DNA of 8,960 nucleotides. Origin: Methylotenera_A sp040387035 (GTDB lineage Bacteria; Pseudomonadota; Gammaproteobacteria; Burkholderiales; Methylophilaceae). Position 1 is the stretch's first letter. Each line of letters starts with the position of its first letter. The notes below the pieces were generated by a model that was not told where the DNA came from, did no database searches, and was given only the letters and a program-made list of their open reading frames with translations. Positions 1-6,217 of the stretch are shown one piece after another. The stretch spans positions 1 to 8,960 of the forward strand of contig JAZKEN010000075.1 of assembly GCA_040387035.1 (NCBI GenBank), given 5' to 3'. A program made the position numbers and the translations under genes.

Positions 1-21
1 CGATGGGTCTTGACCACAAAC

Positions 22-31
22 ACCCACACTT
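22..31 (-). promoter_or_regulatory. boxC-like element of rRNA leader
   Basis: Read on the minus strand this is AGTGTGGGTG, resembling the GTGTGGG core of boxC in bacterial rRNA leaders. It lies 15 nt downstream of the boxA, the same order (boxA then boxC) as in the E. coli rrn leader. It should belong to the 16S precursor leader that takes part in antitermination and 5' processing. The 16S gene is not in the window, so the call rests on motif order and match alone. Confidence 0.55.
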
Positions 32-46
32 ATCAGTCGTTCATTT

Positions 47-58
47 TGTTAAAGAGCT
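47..58 (-). promoter_or_regulatory. boxA antitermination site of rRNA operon
   Basis: The minus strand reads AGCTCTTTAACA, matching the rrn boxA core GCTCTTTAACA that recruits NusB-NusE (S10) to the transcript and makes RNA polymerase resistant to Rho over untranslated rRNA genes. It lies about 65-75 nt downstream of the probable start of the promoter-proximal rRNA promoter. Together with the boxC-like element it indicates that a 16S gene starts shortly beyond position 1 on the minus strand. Confidence 0.85.
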
Positions 59-75
59 TATTCTTGCTACCGCTT

Positions 76-88
76 AAGTGAATCACTT
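76..88 (-). promoter_or_regulatory. boxB-like hairpin of rRNA leader
   Basis: AAGTG and CACTT are perfect inverted arms around a 3-nt loop (a 13-bp dyad) lying 17 nt upstream of boxA on the minus strand. A small hairpin preceding boxA is the usual place for boxB in rrn leaders. Stem and location are seen directly. The functional label is inferred, since rrn boxB sequences are poorly conserved. Confidence 0.4.
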
Positions 89-115
89 TTTGGTATTTCG
101 TTTCACGCTTTGCGT

Positions 116-139
116 TAACGAGGTGCGCATTATACAGAG
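116..139. repeat. Direct repeat, promoter-proximal copy
   Basis: This 24-bp segment recurs at 239-262 in the same orientation with one mismatch (A at 132, C at 255). On the minus strand it holds the last bases of the promoter spacer (CTCTG), the -10 hexamer and the GC-rich discriminator through CTCGTTA. The repeat therefore looks like duplication of the core promoter and start region of an rRNA promoter. The -35 regions lie just outside it and share little flanking sequence. Confidence 0.85.
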
Positions 140-156
140 CTTTTAGGCCGCGTCAA
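129..156 (-). promoter_or_regulatory. rRNA operon promoter, proximal
   Basis: On the minus strand the -35 is TTGACG (151-156) and the -10 is a consensus TATAAT (129-134), separated by 16 bp. The discriminator after the -10 is GCGCACC, the GC-rich type typical of rRNA promoters under stringent (ppGpp/DksA) control. The DNA upstream of the -35 is A+T-rich (about 157-195), suitable for an UP element. Transcription should start near 121-123 and run toward position 1 through the boxB, boxA and boxC elements. The spacer is 1 bp shorter than the sigma70 optimum, as is common for rRNA promoters. Confidence 0.85.
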
Positions 157-238
157 CACTAATTTTGAAAGACTTCTAATTAATATTGACGGTGTAAATT
201 ACTGCGTCTTTTTTGCTGCTTTTCGTTACGGTTGTCTG

Positions 239-262
239 TAACGAGGTGCGCATTCTACAGAG
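239..262. repeat. Direct repeat, distal copy
   Basis: This is the second copy of the 24-bp repeat at 116-139, offset by 123 bp, with one mismatch that turns the -10 hexamer TATAAT into TAGAAT. It contains the -10 and discriminator of the distal rRNA promoter. Confidence 0.85.
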
Positions 263-279
263 GGTTAAAATTTGGTCAA
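252..279 (-). promoter_or_regulatory. rRNA operon promoter, distal
   Basis: On the minus strand the -35 is TTGACC (274-279) and the -10 is TAGAAT (252-257), again with a 16-bp spacer and the same GCGCACC discriminator as the proximal promoter. The weaker -10 suggests it is the less active of the pair, though A+T-rich DNA upstream (280-330) could act as an UP element. It begins only 63 bp after the tyrS stop codon, so tandem promoters drive the rRNA operon from within the tyrS-rrn intergenic region. Confidence 0.75.
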
Positions 280-342
280 GCCATATTTCACGAAGTTACA
301 AAATTGTTACAATCAAATGAAAGTTTTGATAAAACCGATCAC

Positions 343-1542
343 TTAAAGCACATTAATTTTAGCAAATTTGCGCTTACCCACTTGCGCAACACCGCAAAAC
401 CCTTTATTGAACTGCAAACTTTTATCCAGCACTTTTTCACTATCCAGCTTTACACCACCTTGGTCAATGGCACGATTGGCTTCGGATGTACTTTCTACCA
501 GGCCAGCTAATTTCAATAATTGCGCAATGCCAATCGATGCGCCATCAATATTGATTGTCACTTCAGGCACTTCATCGGGCACACCACCTTTGGCGCGCGT
601 CTGGAAATCGTTGAGTGCTTTTTCGGCATCAAGCTGGCTATGGAAGCGCGCCACAATCTCTTGCGCGAACCGCACTTTAATATTGCGCGGGTTTTCACCT
701 GCAGCTACGGCCGCTTTCCACTGTTGTACTGTTTCCAGCGATTCAAAAGAAAGTAACTCTATATAGCGCCACATTAATTCATCGCTGATCGACATCAGTT
801 TGGCAAAGATAATTTCCGGCGCTTCATTAATACCAATATAGTTATTGAGCGATTTGGACATTTTATTGACGCCATCCAAGCCTTCTAATAATGGCATGGT
901 CAGCACGCACTGCTGGCTTTGGCCTGCTTGCTTTTGCAGCTCACGGCCCATCAACAGGTTGAATTTCTGGTCGGTACCGCCCAACTCGACATCCGCTTTC
1001 AATGCAACAGAATCATAGCCCTGCAATAACGGATACATAAACTCATGAATCGCAATTGGCTGGTTAGACTTGAATCTTTTTGAAAAGTCATCACGTTCCA
1101 GCATGCGCGCAACCGTTAAGCTTGAGGCTAACTTGAGCATACCGGCTGCACCTAAATCGGTTAGCCAGCTTGAATTAAATACGATTTCGGTTTTATCTTT
1201 GTCTAATATTTTAAATACTTGCTCTGCATAGGACTGGGCATTTTCAATCACCTGCTCTTTGGTTAGTGGTGGGCGCGTCGTGCTTTTGCCCGTCGGGTCG
1301 CCAATCATGCCGGTGAAGTCGCCAATCAAAAATAACACTTGATGGCCTAAATCTTGAAAGTGGCGCAACTTATTGATGAGCACCGTATGACCTAAATGCA
1401 AATCCGGCGCGGTAGGATCAAAGCCAGCCTTGATTCGCAACGGCAGGCCTTTTTTTAATTTTTCGACCAGCTCTTGCTCAATAAGTAGTTCTTCACTGCC
1501 GCGCTTAATGATGGCTAATGATTGATTGATGTCGGTATTCAC
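343..1542 (-). CDS. tyrS: Tyrosyl-tRNA synthetase
   Basis: Cytoplasmic class I aminoacyl-tRNA synthetase that activates tyrosine with ATP and loads tRNA-Tyr. From the GTG start the protein is 399 aa, normal for a bacterial TyrRS. The Rossmann catalytic domain carries the HIGH-type signature HLGH (about residues 49-52), GGTDQ (188-192) and KMSKS (227-231). The last 60 or so residues form an S4-like RNA-binding domain. KMSKS rather than KFGKS points to the TyrZ-like branch common in betaproteobacteria. I chose GTG at 1542 because a GGAAAAA stretch lies just upstream and the protein then begins MNTDINQ, as in relatives. A TTG at 1554 would add four residues but has no visible ribosome-binding site. 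The gene diverges from the M23 peptidase and runs into the rRNA promoter region. No clear terminator follows its stop. Confidence 0.96.
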   Translation of the reverse strand: MNTDINQSLAIIKRGSEELLIEQELVEKLKKGLPLRIKAGFDPTAPDLHLGHTVLINKLRHFQDLGHQVLFLIGDFTGMIGDPTGKSTTRPPLTKEQVIENAQSYAEQVFKILDKDKTEIVFNSSWLTDLGAAGMLKLASSLTVARMLERDDFSKRFKSNQPIAIHEFMYPLLQGYDSVALKADVELGGTDQKFNLLMGRELQKQAGQSQQCVLTMPLLEGLDGVNKMSKSLNNYIGINEAPEIIFAKLMSISDELMWRYIELLSFESLETVQQWKAAVAAGENPRNIKVRFAQEIVARFHSQLDAEKALNDFQTRAKGGVPDEVPEVTINIDGASIGIAQLLKLAGLVESTSEANRAIDQGGVKLDSEKVLDKSLQFNKGFCGVAQVGKRKFAKINVL

Positions 1543-1681
1543 GGCTTTTTCCAATGGCTAAAAGAGGGTGTTTTTACAAATTGTTACTTTTTATTACAAT
1601 AAAAATTCTGTTACTATGTATTTCTATTTAAAGCGTAAAGCTTTTTAATTCAAGCATTTGAGCGATTTTTTATTATTTTTT
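1543..1681. promoter_or_regulatory. Divergent intergenic region between tyrS and M23 peptidase
   Basis: These 139 bp separate two divergent genes and must hold promoters for both. The segment is strongly A+T-rich, especially 1574-1630 and 1664-1681. TTGTTA at 1581-1586 and TACTAT at 1612-1617 on the plus strand resemble promoter hexamers, but their spacing is too long to pair confidently. I do not assign exact promoters. Confidence 0.4.
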
Positions 1682-3028
1682 ATGACGCAATTTTTGAACA
1701 AAAGCACGCAAAAATCCAAGCTTGCCATTTTAACGCAAAACTTATTACACAGTTTGCGTAAAATTAAAATGCGCTGGGTTTCGCTGATTTTAGTTTTACC
1801 TTTTTTTGCCATTATCGCTGCCTTTGGCACCGTTTCTTCGGAACAGCCGCGCTATGTCAAACCCGAAATCATTACAGAAGAGGTGACGCTGCCGCTGGCT
1901 GTGCGTAATGTGAATCGCGATGAAGAGTTCTGGCAGATCGACCAGGTGCGGCGCGATGATACTTTGGCCAGCATTTTTAGGCGCATGGGTATACGTGATG
2001 AAGATGCCATGAAATTTTTGATGCTTTCGCCCGATGCGCGCGCGATGAACAACCAGCTGATACCCGGCCACACCTTAGAGATTAAGACCAACTTGGATGG
2101 CCGGCTGTTGCACCTGGAATATGAAGTGGATCACGAAACCATTTTAGTGGCCGGCTTAACGCCTAGTGGTTATCAAGTCGCCACGCAAAAACTTATTTTG
2201 CAAAATCACCAGGTTTTAAAATCGGCCATCATTGTGGACTCATTGTTTAGCGCCACCGATGACGCTGGCATCCCGGACCAGATCGCGCTGCAAATCGCGG
2301 ATATTTTTTCCAGTGAAATCGATTTTCATGATGATTTGCGCCCTGGTGACTATTTTAATGTGGTGTATGAGGCTTTTTATAACGCTGGCGAAATGATGAA
2401 GCTAGGCAATGTACTGGCAGTGGAATTTGTGAACCAGGGCAAAAAATACCAGGCCGTCCATTTTGGCGATGCAGAAGGTAAATTCGCTTATTACACGCCA
2501 GAAGGCAAAAGCCTGCATAAATCGTTTTTACGCTCACCGCTTGAATTTACGCGCATCAGCTCATCATTCAGCGCAGGACGCTTTCACCCTATTCTCAATC
2601 GTATCAAGGCACATAGAGGTGTCGATATGGCGGCGCCAACCGGCACGCGTATCAAAGCTTCGGGCAACGGGGTAGTCGATTTTGTCGGCCGTAAAGGTGG
2701 TTACGGTAACGTAATCGTACTTAAACACGAAAACGGTATCAGCACCGTTTATGGCCATTTATCGCGTTTTACACCAGGCTTGCGCAGGGGCATGCAGGTA
2801 GCACAAGGCGACATTATTGGCTTTGTAGGCATGACCGGTTTAGCCACCGGCCCGCATTTGCATTATGAATTTTTGCTCAACAAAGTACATCGCGATCCAA
2901 TGACGGTGGCCTTGCCAACCAGTGTGCCCTTGGAAGGCAAATACAAAAAAGAATTTGATGCGCTAAGCTTAAACCTGATGGCACAAATTGAAATGTTAAA
3001 CCGCAGGCAATCGGCATCTACAGACTGA
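1682..3028 (+). CDS. Membrane-anchored M23 (LytM-type) peptidoglycan peptidase
   Basis: Predicted zinc metallopeptidase cutting peptide bonds in peptidoglycan, acting in the periplasm from an inner-membrane anchor (448 aa). A basic cytoplasmic N-terminus (residues 1-30) precedes one membrane segment (about 31-50). Residues 80-140 (containing RRDDTLASIFRRMG and IPGHTLEIK) look like a LysM/OapA-type wall-binding region, followed by a linker domain typical of Csd3/MepM-like enzymes. The C-terminal M23 domain has the full metal and catalytic set: HRGVD (H311, D315), YGH (H359) and HLH (H392, H394). It therefore appears active, unlike EnvC/NlpD-type amidase activators. ATG 1682 is chosen. TTG 1658 would add eight residues, and ATG 1770 would remove the basic N-terminus. 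None has a good Shine-Dalgarno. The stop TGA overlaps the anmK ATG by one base, suggesting an operon and translational coupling. Confidence 0.92.
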   Translation: MTQFLNKSTQKSKLAILTQNLLHSLRKIKMRWVSLILVLPFFAIIAAFGTVSSEQPRYVKPEIITEEVTLPLAVRNVNRDEEFWQIDQVRRDDTLASIFRRMGIRDEDAMKFLMLSPDARAMNNQLIPGHTLEIKTNLDGRLLHLEYEVDHETILVAGLTPSGYQVATQKLILQNHQVLKSAIIVDSLFSATDDAGIPDQIALQIADIFSSEIDFHDDLRPGDYFNVVYEAFYNAGEMMKLGNVLAVEFVNQGKKYQAVHFGDAEGKFAYYTPEGKSLHKSFLRSPLEFTRISSSFSAGRFHPILNRIKAHRGVDMAAPTGTRIKASGNGVVDFVGRKGGYGNVIVLKHENGISTVYGHLSRFTPGLRRGMQVAQGDIIGFVGMTGLATGPHLHYEFLLNKVHRDPMTVALPTSVPLEGKYKKEFDALSLNLMAQIEMLNRRQSASTD

Positions 3029-4131
3029 TGATGGATAAAGACCAGTTATTTATCGGCATCATGTCTGGCACCAGCCTGGATGGCATTGATGTTGCGCTGT
3101 GTGATTTAAGCGATGCAAAATGCAAAGTGGTTGCAACACACTTTGTAGCCTACCCGCAATCGCTCAAAACGCAGCTATTGCAATTGCATACCGCCACTCA
3201 CAATGAATTGGAAATATCGGCGTTAACGGCAAACAGCCTCGCAAGCTTATATGCAGATGCGGTAAATGCGCTACTAGCCACGCAAAACCTGGCAGCCAGT
3301 GCCATCACGGCCATTGGCTGTCACGGTCAAACCATTCGCCACAGGCCTGAACTAGGCTTTACCTTGCAGATTGGTAATGCGGCACTACTGGCTGAACTCA
3401 CTCACATCACTGTGGTTTCTGATTTTAGAAGCCGCGATATTGCCGCAGGTGGCCAGGGTGCGCCATTGGTGCCGGCTTTTCATCAAGCTATATTCGGATC
3501 CACGCAATCGAATCGCGCACTGGTTAATATTGGCGGCATCGCTAATATTACGTACTTAGGCAAAAATGGTGAGGTGCTGGGTTTTGATTCCGGCCCGGGC
3601 AATATGCTGCTGGATGCCTGGATAAAACAGCATTTGGGCAAGGATTACGATGCAAACGGTGCATGGGCAGCGACAGGCAAAGTGATTGAGCCACTATTAT
3701 TGCAGATGCTGGCTGATCCCTACTTTGCCTTACCTCCGCCCAAAAGCACCGGCCGTGATTTATTTAATGATGCCTGGCTGGCACAACATTTAAACAATCA
3801 GCATTATCAGCCGCAAGATGTAGCGCATACCTTGCTTGCACTGTCTGCGCGCACCATTCATGATGCGCTGGCCCGGTTTTGTGGCGATGTGGATAGCGTC
3901 TATTTATGCGGCGGCGGCGCACACAATTCCCTGCTGATTCAGCATTTAAATCAATTATTGGGTAGTACACGGCTCTCTACCACCGCCGAATTAGGTGTGG
4001 GCGTAGATTGGGTGGAGGCTGCCGCCTTTGCCTGGCTTGCCAAGCAAACAGTTGACCACAAACCCGGCAACTTGCCTGCGGTGACAGGCGCCAAAGGTTT
4101 GCGCGTGCTGGGCGCAATTTATTCAGCCTAA
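3028..4131 (+). CDS. anmK: Anhydro-N-acetylmuramic acid kinase
   Basis: Cytoplasmic kinase that opens the 1,6-anhydro ring of anhydro-MurNAc and phosphorylates it with ATP to MurNAc-6-phosphate, returning cell-wall turnover products to metabolism. At 367 aa it matches the family. Visible ASKHA-fold motifs are MSGTSLDGID (12-21, ATP phosphate loop), CHGQTIRH (98-105), SDFRSRDIAAGGQGAPLVP (131-149), NIGGIAN (167-173), FDSGPGN (186-192, with D187 in the position of the catalytic base), PPKSTGRD (237-244) and CGGGAHN (294-300). The start overlaps the M23 peptidase stop (TGATG). A second ATG at 3031 could equally serve, giving 366 aa. No strong ribosome-binding site is seen, consistent with coupling. 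Pairing a wall hydrolase with a wall-recycling kinase fits one turnover pathway. Confidence 0.95.
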   Translation: MMDKDQLFIGIMSGTSLDGIDVALCDLSDAKCKVVATHFVAYPQSLKTQLLQLHTATHNELEISALTANSLASLYADAVNALLATQNLAASAITAIGCHGQTIRHRPELGFTLQIGNAALLAELTHITVVSDFRSRDIAAGGQGAPLVPAFHQAIFGSTQSNRALVNIGGIANITYLGKNGEVLGFDSGPGNMLLDAWIKQHLGKDYDANGAWAATGKVIEPLLLQMLADPYFALPPPKSTGRDLFNDAWLAQHLNNQHYQPQDVAHTLLALSARTIHDALARFCGDVDSVYLCGGGAHNSLLIQHLNQLLGSTRLSTTAELGVGVDWVEAAAFAWLAKQTVDHKPGNLPAVTGAKGLRVLGAIYSA

Positions 4132-4133
4132 GC

Positions 4134-4162
4134 GCTTTTAACACTGAAACATTTGGTATTAT
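4134..4162 (+). promoter_or_regulatory. Possible gltA promoter
   Basis: TATTAT (4157-4162) is a good -10 hexamer preceded by TTTGG. The region 17 bp further upstream (4134-4139) has only a poor -35. The gap between anmK and gltA is 75 bp with no clear terminator, so gltA may have its own promoter here, be read from the upstream operon, or both. Weak call. Confidence 0.3.
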
Positions 4163-4206
4163 TGTTGCTTGAACACACGAATCAACATGCAGATTAAAGA
4201 TTGACT

Positions 4207-5505
4207 ATGACCACAAAACCAACAAAAGCCACCATCACCTTTGATAACGGCGCCCCAGCAATTGAATTGCCCGTACTTTCTGGTAGTTTGGGTAACGACG
4301 TTATCGATATTCGCAGCCTGGGCAAGCACGGCATATTTACTTACGACCCGGGATTTATGTCTACTGCGGCTTGCCAATCCAACATCACTTATATCGATGG
4401 CGAACAAGGCCTTTTATACCACCGTGGCTATCCCATTGAACAATTGGCTGAAAATTGCAATTTTTTAGAAGTGTCTTACTTATTGATGCATGGCGAATTG
4501 CCAAATGCCACACAGAAAGCTGAATTCACTAATTTAATCAGCGGCCATACCATGCTGCACGATCAGCTCAATAACGTGTTCCGCGGTTTTAGGCGCGATG
4601 CACACCCAATGGCGGTAATGGTAGGTGTGGTAGGCTCAATGTCGGCCTTCTATTTCAACGAAATGAGTGTTTACGATTTAGAGGATCGCCAGGTTTCTGC
4701 ATATCGCCTGCTGGCAAAAGTGCCGACCATTGCGGCCTGGAGCTATAAATACATTATGGGCCAGCCCTTTATGTACCCAAACAACAAACTCAATTATGCC
4801 GAAAACTTTATGCATATGATGTTTGCCACACCATGTGAAGAATATGTGCCCAACCCGATATTGGCCAAGGCTTTTGAAAAAATATTGATCCTGCATGCCG
4901 ACCATGAACAAAACGCTTCCACCAGCACGGTGCGTTTGGTAGGCTCAAGCGGCGCCAACCCTTTTGCAAGCGTTGCCGCGGGTATCGCATCGCTGTGGGG
5001 CCCTGCACATGGCGGTGCAAATGAAGCCACCCTGCAGATGCTAGAAGAAATGGGTGACGTGTCGCGCATCGGTGAGTTTATTAAACGCGCCAAAGATAAG
5101 TCTGACAGCTTCCGTTTGATGGGCTTTGGTCATAGGGTCTACCGAAATATGGACCCGCGCGCCGCCATTATGCGCACAACCTGTCACGAAGTATTAAATG
5201 AGCTGGGTTTACAGGATGATCCTTTATTTAAGCTCGCCATGGAATTAGAAAAAATCGCGCTAGAAGATGAATATTTCGTCTCACGCAAACTTTACCCAAA
5301 CGTCGATTTTTACAGTGGCATCGTCATGCGCGCTATGGGCATTCCAAATTCTATGTTTACCGCCATCTTCGCCCTAGCCCGCACCGCAGGCTGGATAGCG
5401 CAATGGTCTGAGATGAATGCCGACCCGGAACACAAAATCGGCCGGCCAAGGCAATTATACAAAGGTGAGAATAGACGCGAATTCGTGCCGATTGATAAGC
5501 GCTAG
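4207..5505 (+). CDS. gltA: Citrate synthase (type II hexameric family)
   Basis: Condenses acetyl-CoA and oxaloacetate to citrate, the entry step of the TCA cycle, in the cytoplasm. The 432-aa protein is the usual length for the Gram-negative hexameric, NADH-sensitive class. Catalytic residues line up with E. coli H264, H305 and D362: H268 in PAHGGANE, H309 in GFGHRVY and D367 in NVDFYSG. Also visible are the N-terminal SNITYIDGEQG region (58-68) and HADHEQNAS (230-238), typical of GltA rather than methylcitrate synthase. ATG 4207 is preferred over the in-frame TTG at 4201, with a weak AAAGA upstream. It stands downstream of anmK and converges with the SGNH esterase across 10 bp. In a methylotroph with an incomplete TCA cycle it would mainly feed 2-oxoglutarate and glutamate synthesis, but that is inference. 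Confidence 0.96.
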   Translation: MTTKPTKATITFDNGAPAIELPVLSGSLGNDVIDIRSLGKHGIFTYDPGFMSTAACQSNITYIDGEQGLLYHRGYPIEQLAENCNFLEVSYLLMHGELPNATQKAEFTNLISGHTMLHDQLNNVFRGFRRDAHPMAVMVGVVGSMSAFYFNEMSVYDLEDRQVSAYRLLAKVPTIAAWSYKYIMGQPFMYPNNKLNYAENFMHMMFATPCEEYVPNPILAKAFEKILILHADHEQNASTSTVRLVGSSGANPFASVAAGIASLWGPAHGGANEATLQMLEEMGDVSRIGEFIKRAKDKSDSFRLMGFGHRVYRNMDPRAAIMRTTCHEVLNELGLQDDPLFKLAMELEKIALEDEYFVSRKLYPNVDFYSGIVMRAMGIPNSMFTAIFALARTAGWIAQWSEMNADPEHKIGRPRQLYKGENRREFVPIDKR

Positions 5506-5515
5506 TCTTGCAATA

Positions 5516-6148
5516 TTAATTTGCTACAAAACCCAGCTTTTGTAGCGATTCATACATTTGTTGATTTACTTTTGCATAGCCGGCGGCATTGGGATGGATT
5601 TGGTCGGCTTTTAGATTTCTATCCGATAAAACGTCGGAAAATACGTCTTTAATTAAAGGAGTTGCTGTTTCTTTAGCGATTGATTCGTATAGCATATGGT
5701 CAGATAAATTTCCCACAGCGGCTCTCAACGCATTAAATTCCGGAATCGCTACTAATATGGTGGGTATATTTTGCGCTTTAAGTAATGCCACGATAGCTTT
5801 TAAATTGGCTTCTATTTGGCTTTTGGGTAACTGATGCAGAAAATCGTTACCGCCCAATTCTACAATCACTAACTGCGGTTGATATTCGCTTAACAACTCA
5901 GGCAATCGCTCTAAGCCACCGGCCGTGGTATCGCCTGGCACCCCTTTATTCACTATTTTCCAGCCAGTTGTTTGCGCCAATAAAGCAGGGTAATCTTCGC
6001 CTTCCTTGGCGCCGGTGCCATAGCTTAAACTATCTCCTAAAATCAAAACCGTTGCACCTTTGGGTATTTGTGAATACTGTTGAGATTCGCTGCAGGACGC
6101 TACCAAAGCTGCGAATAAAATCAATAATAACGCTATATACTTCTGCAT
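5516..6148 (-). CDS. Lipoprotein SGNH-family esterase (arylesterase/TesA-like)
   Basis: Predicted GDSL/SGNH hydrolase of 210 aa, in the arylesterase/thioesterase I (TesA) group, likely cleaving short or aryl acyl esters or lysophospholipids. An N-terminal signal (MQKYIALLLILFAALVASC) ends in a lipobox, VAS-C19, so the mature protein should be lipid-anchored in the envelope. Many TesA proteins are instead soluble and periplasmic. The four conserved blocks are present: GDSLSYG with nucleophile S40, NKGVPGDTT with G72 in the oxyanion region, GGNDF with N101, and DQIHPN with D182 and H185. AAAGG lies 9 nt before the ATG as ribosome-binding site. The gene follows erpA behind an intrinsic terminator and converges with gltA. 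The actual substrate cannot be read from sequence. Confidence 0.9.
   Translation of the reverse strand: MQKYIALLLILFAALVASCSESQQYSQIPKGATVLILGDSLSYGTGAKEGEDYPALLAQTTGWKIVNKGVPGDTTAGGLERLPELLSEYQPQLVIVELGGNDFLHQLPKSQIEANLKAIVALLKAQNIPTILVAIPEFNALRAAVGNLSDHMLYESIAKETATPLIKDVFSDVLSDRNLKADQIHPNAAGYAKVNQQMYESLQKLGFVAN
5523..5546. terminator. Stem-loop at the convergent gltA/esterase junction
   Basis: GCTACAAAA and TTTTGTAGC form a perfect 9-bp inverted repeat around a 6-nt loop (CCCAGC), 17 nt past the gltA stop. It lies inside the last codons of the opposing esterase gene. It has no T-run on either side, so it is not a classical intrinsic terminator. It could protect the gltA mRNA 3' end or aid Rho-dependent ending in the 10-bp convergent gap. 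The structure is directly visible. Its function is inferred. Confidence 0.45.
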
Positions 6149-6168
6149 TGAATCAAACCTTTAAACGC

Positions 6169-6194
6169 AAAAAAGCCAAGCAAACGCTTGGCTT
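6169..6194 (-). terminator. Intrinsic terminator after erpA
   Basis: On the minus strand a 9-bp perfect stem (AAGCCAAGC / GCTTGGCTT) with a 4-nt GTTT loop runs into six Ts. It begins 23 nt after the erpA stop and ends 20 nt before the esterase start codon. This is a textbook Rho-independent terminator for the transcript carrying erpA. Confidence 0.9.
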
Positions 6195-6217
6195 AATGTT
6201 GAACACAAAAACAAAAA

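Noticed and set aside
232..766. Open frames on the plus strand across the tyrS 3' half (232-510, 368-766, 520-756)
   Set aside because: They overlap tyrS antisense, have no recognisable domain or ribosome-binding site, and tyrS is unmistakable.
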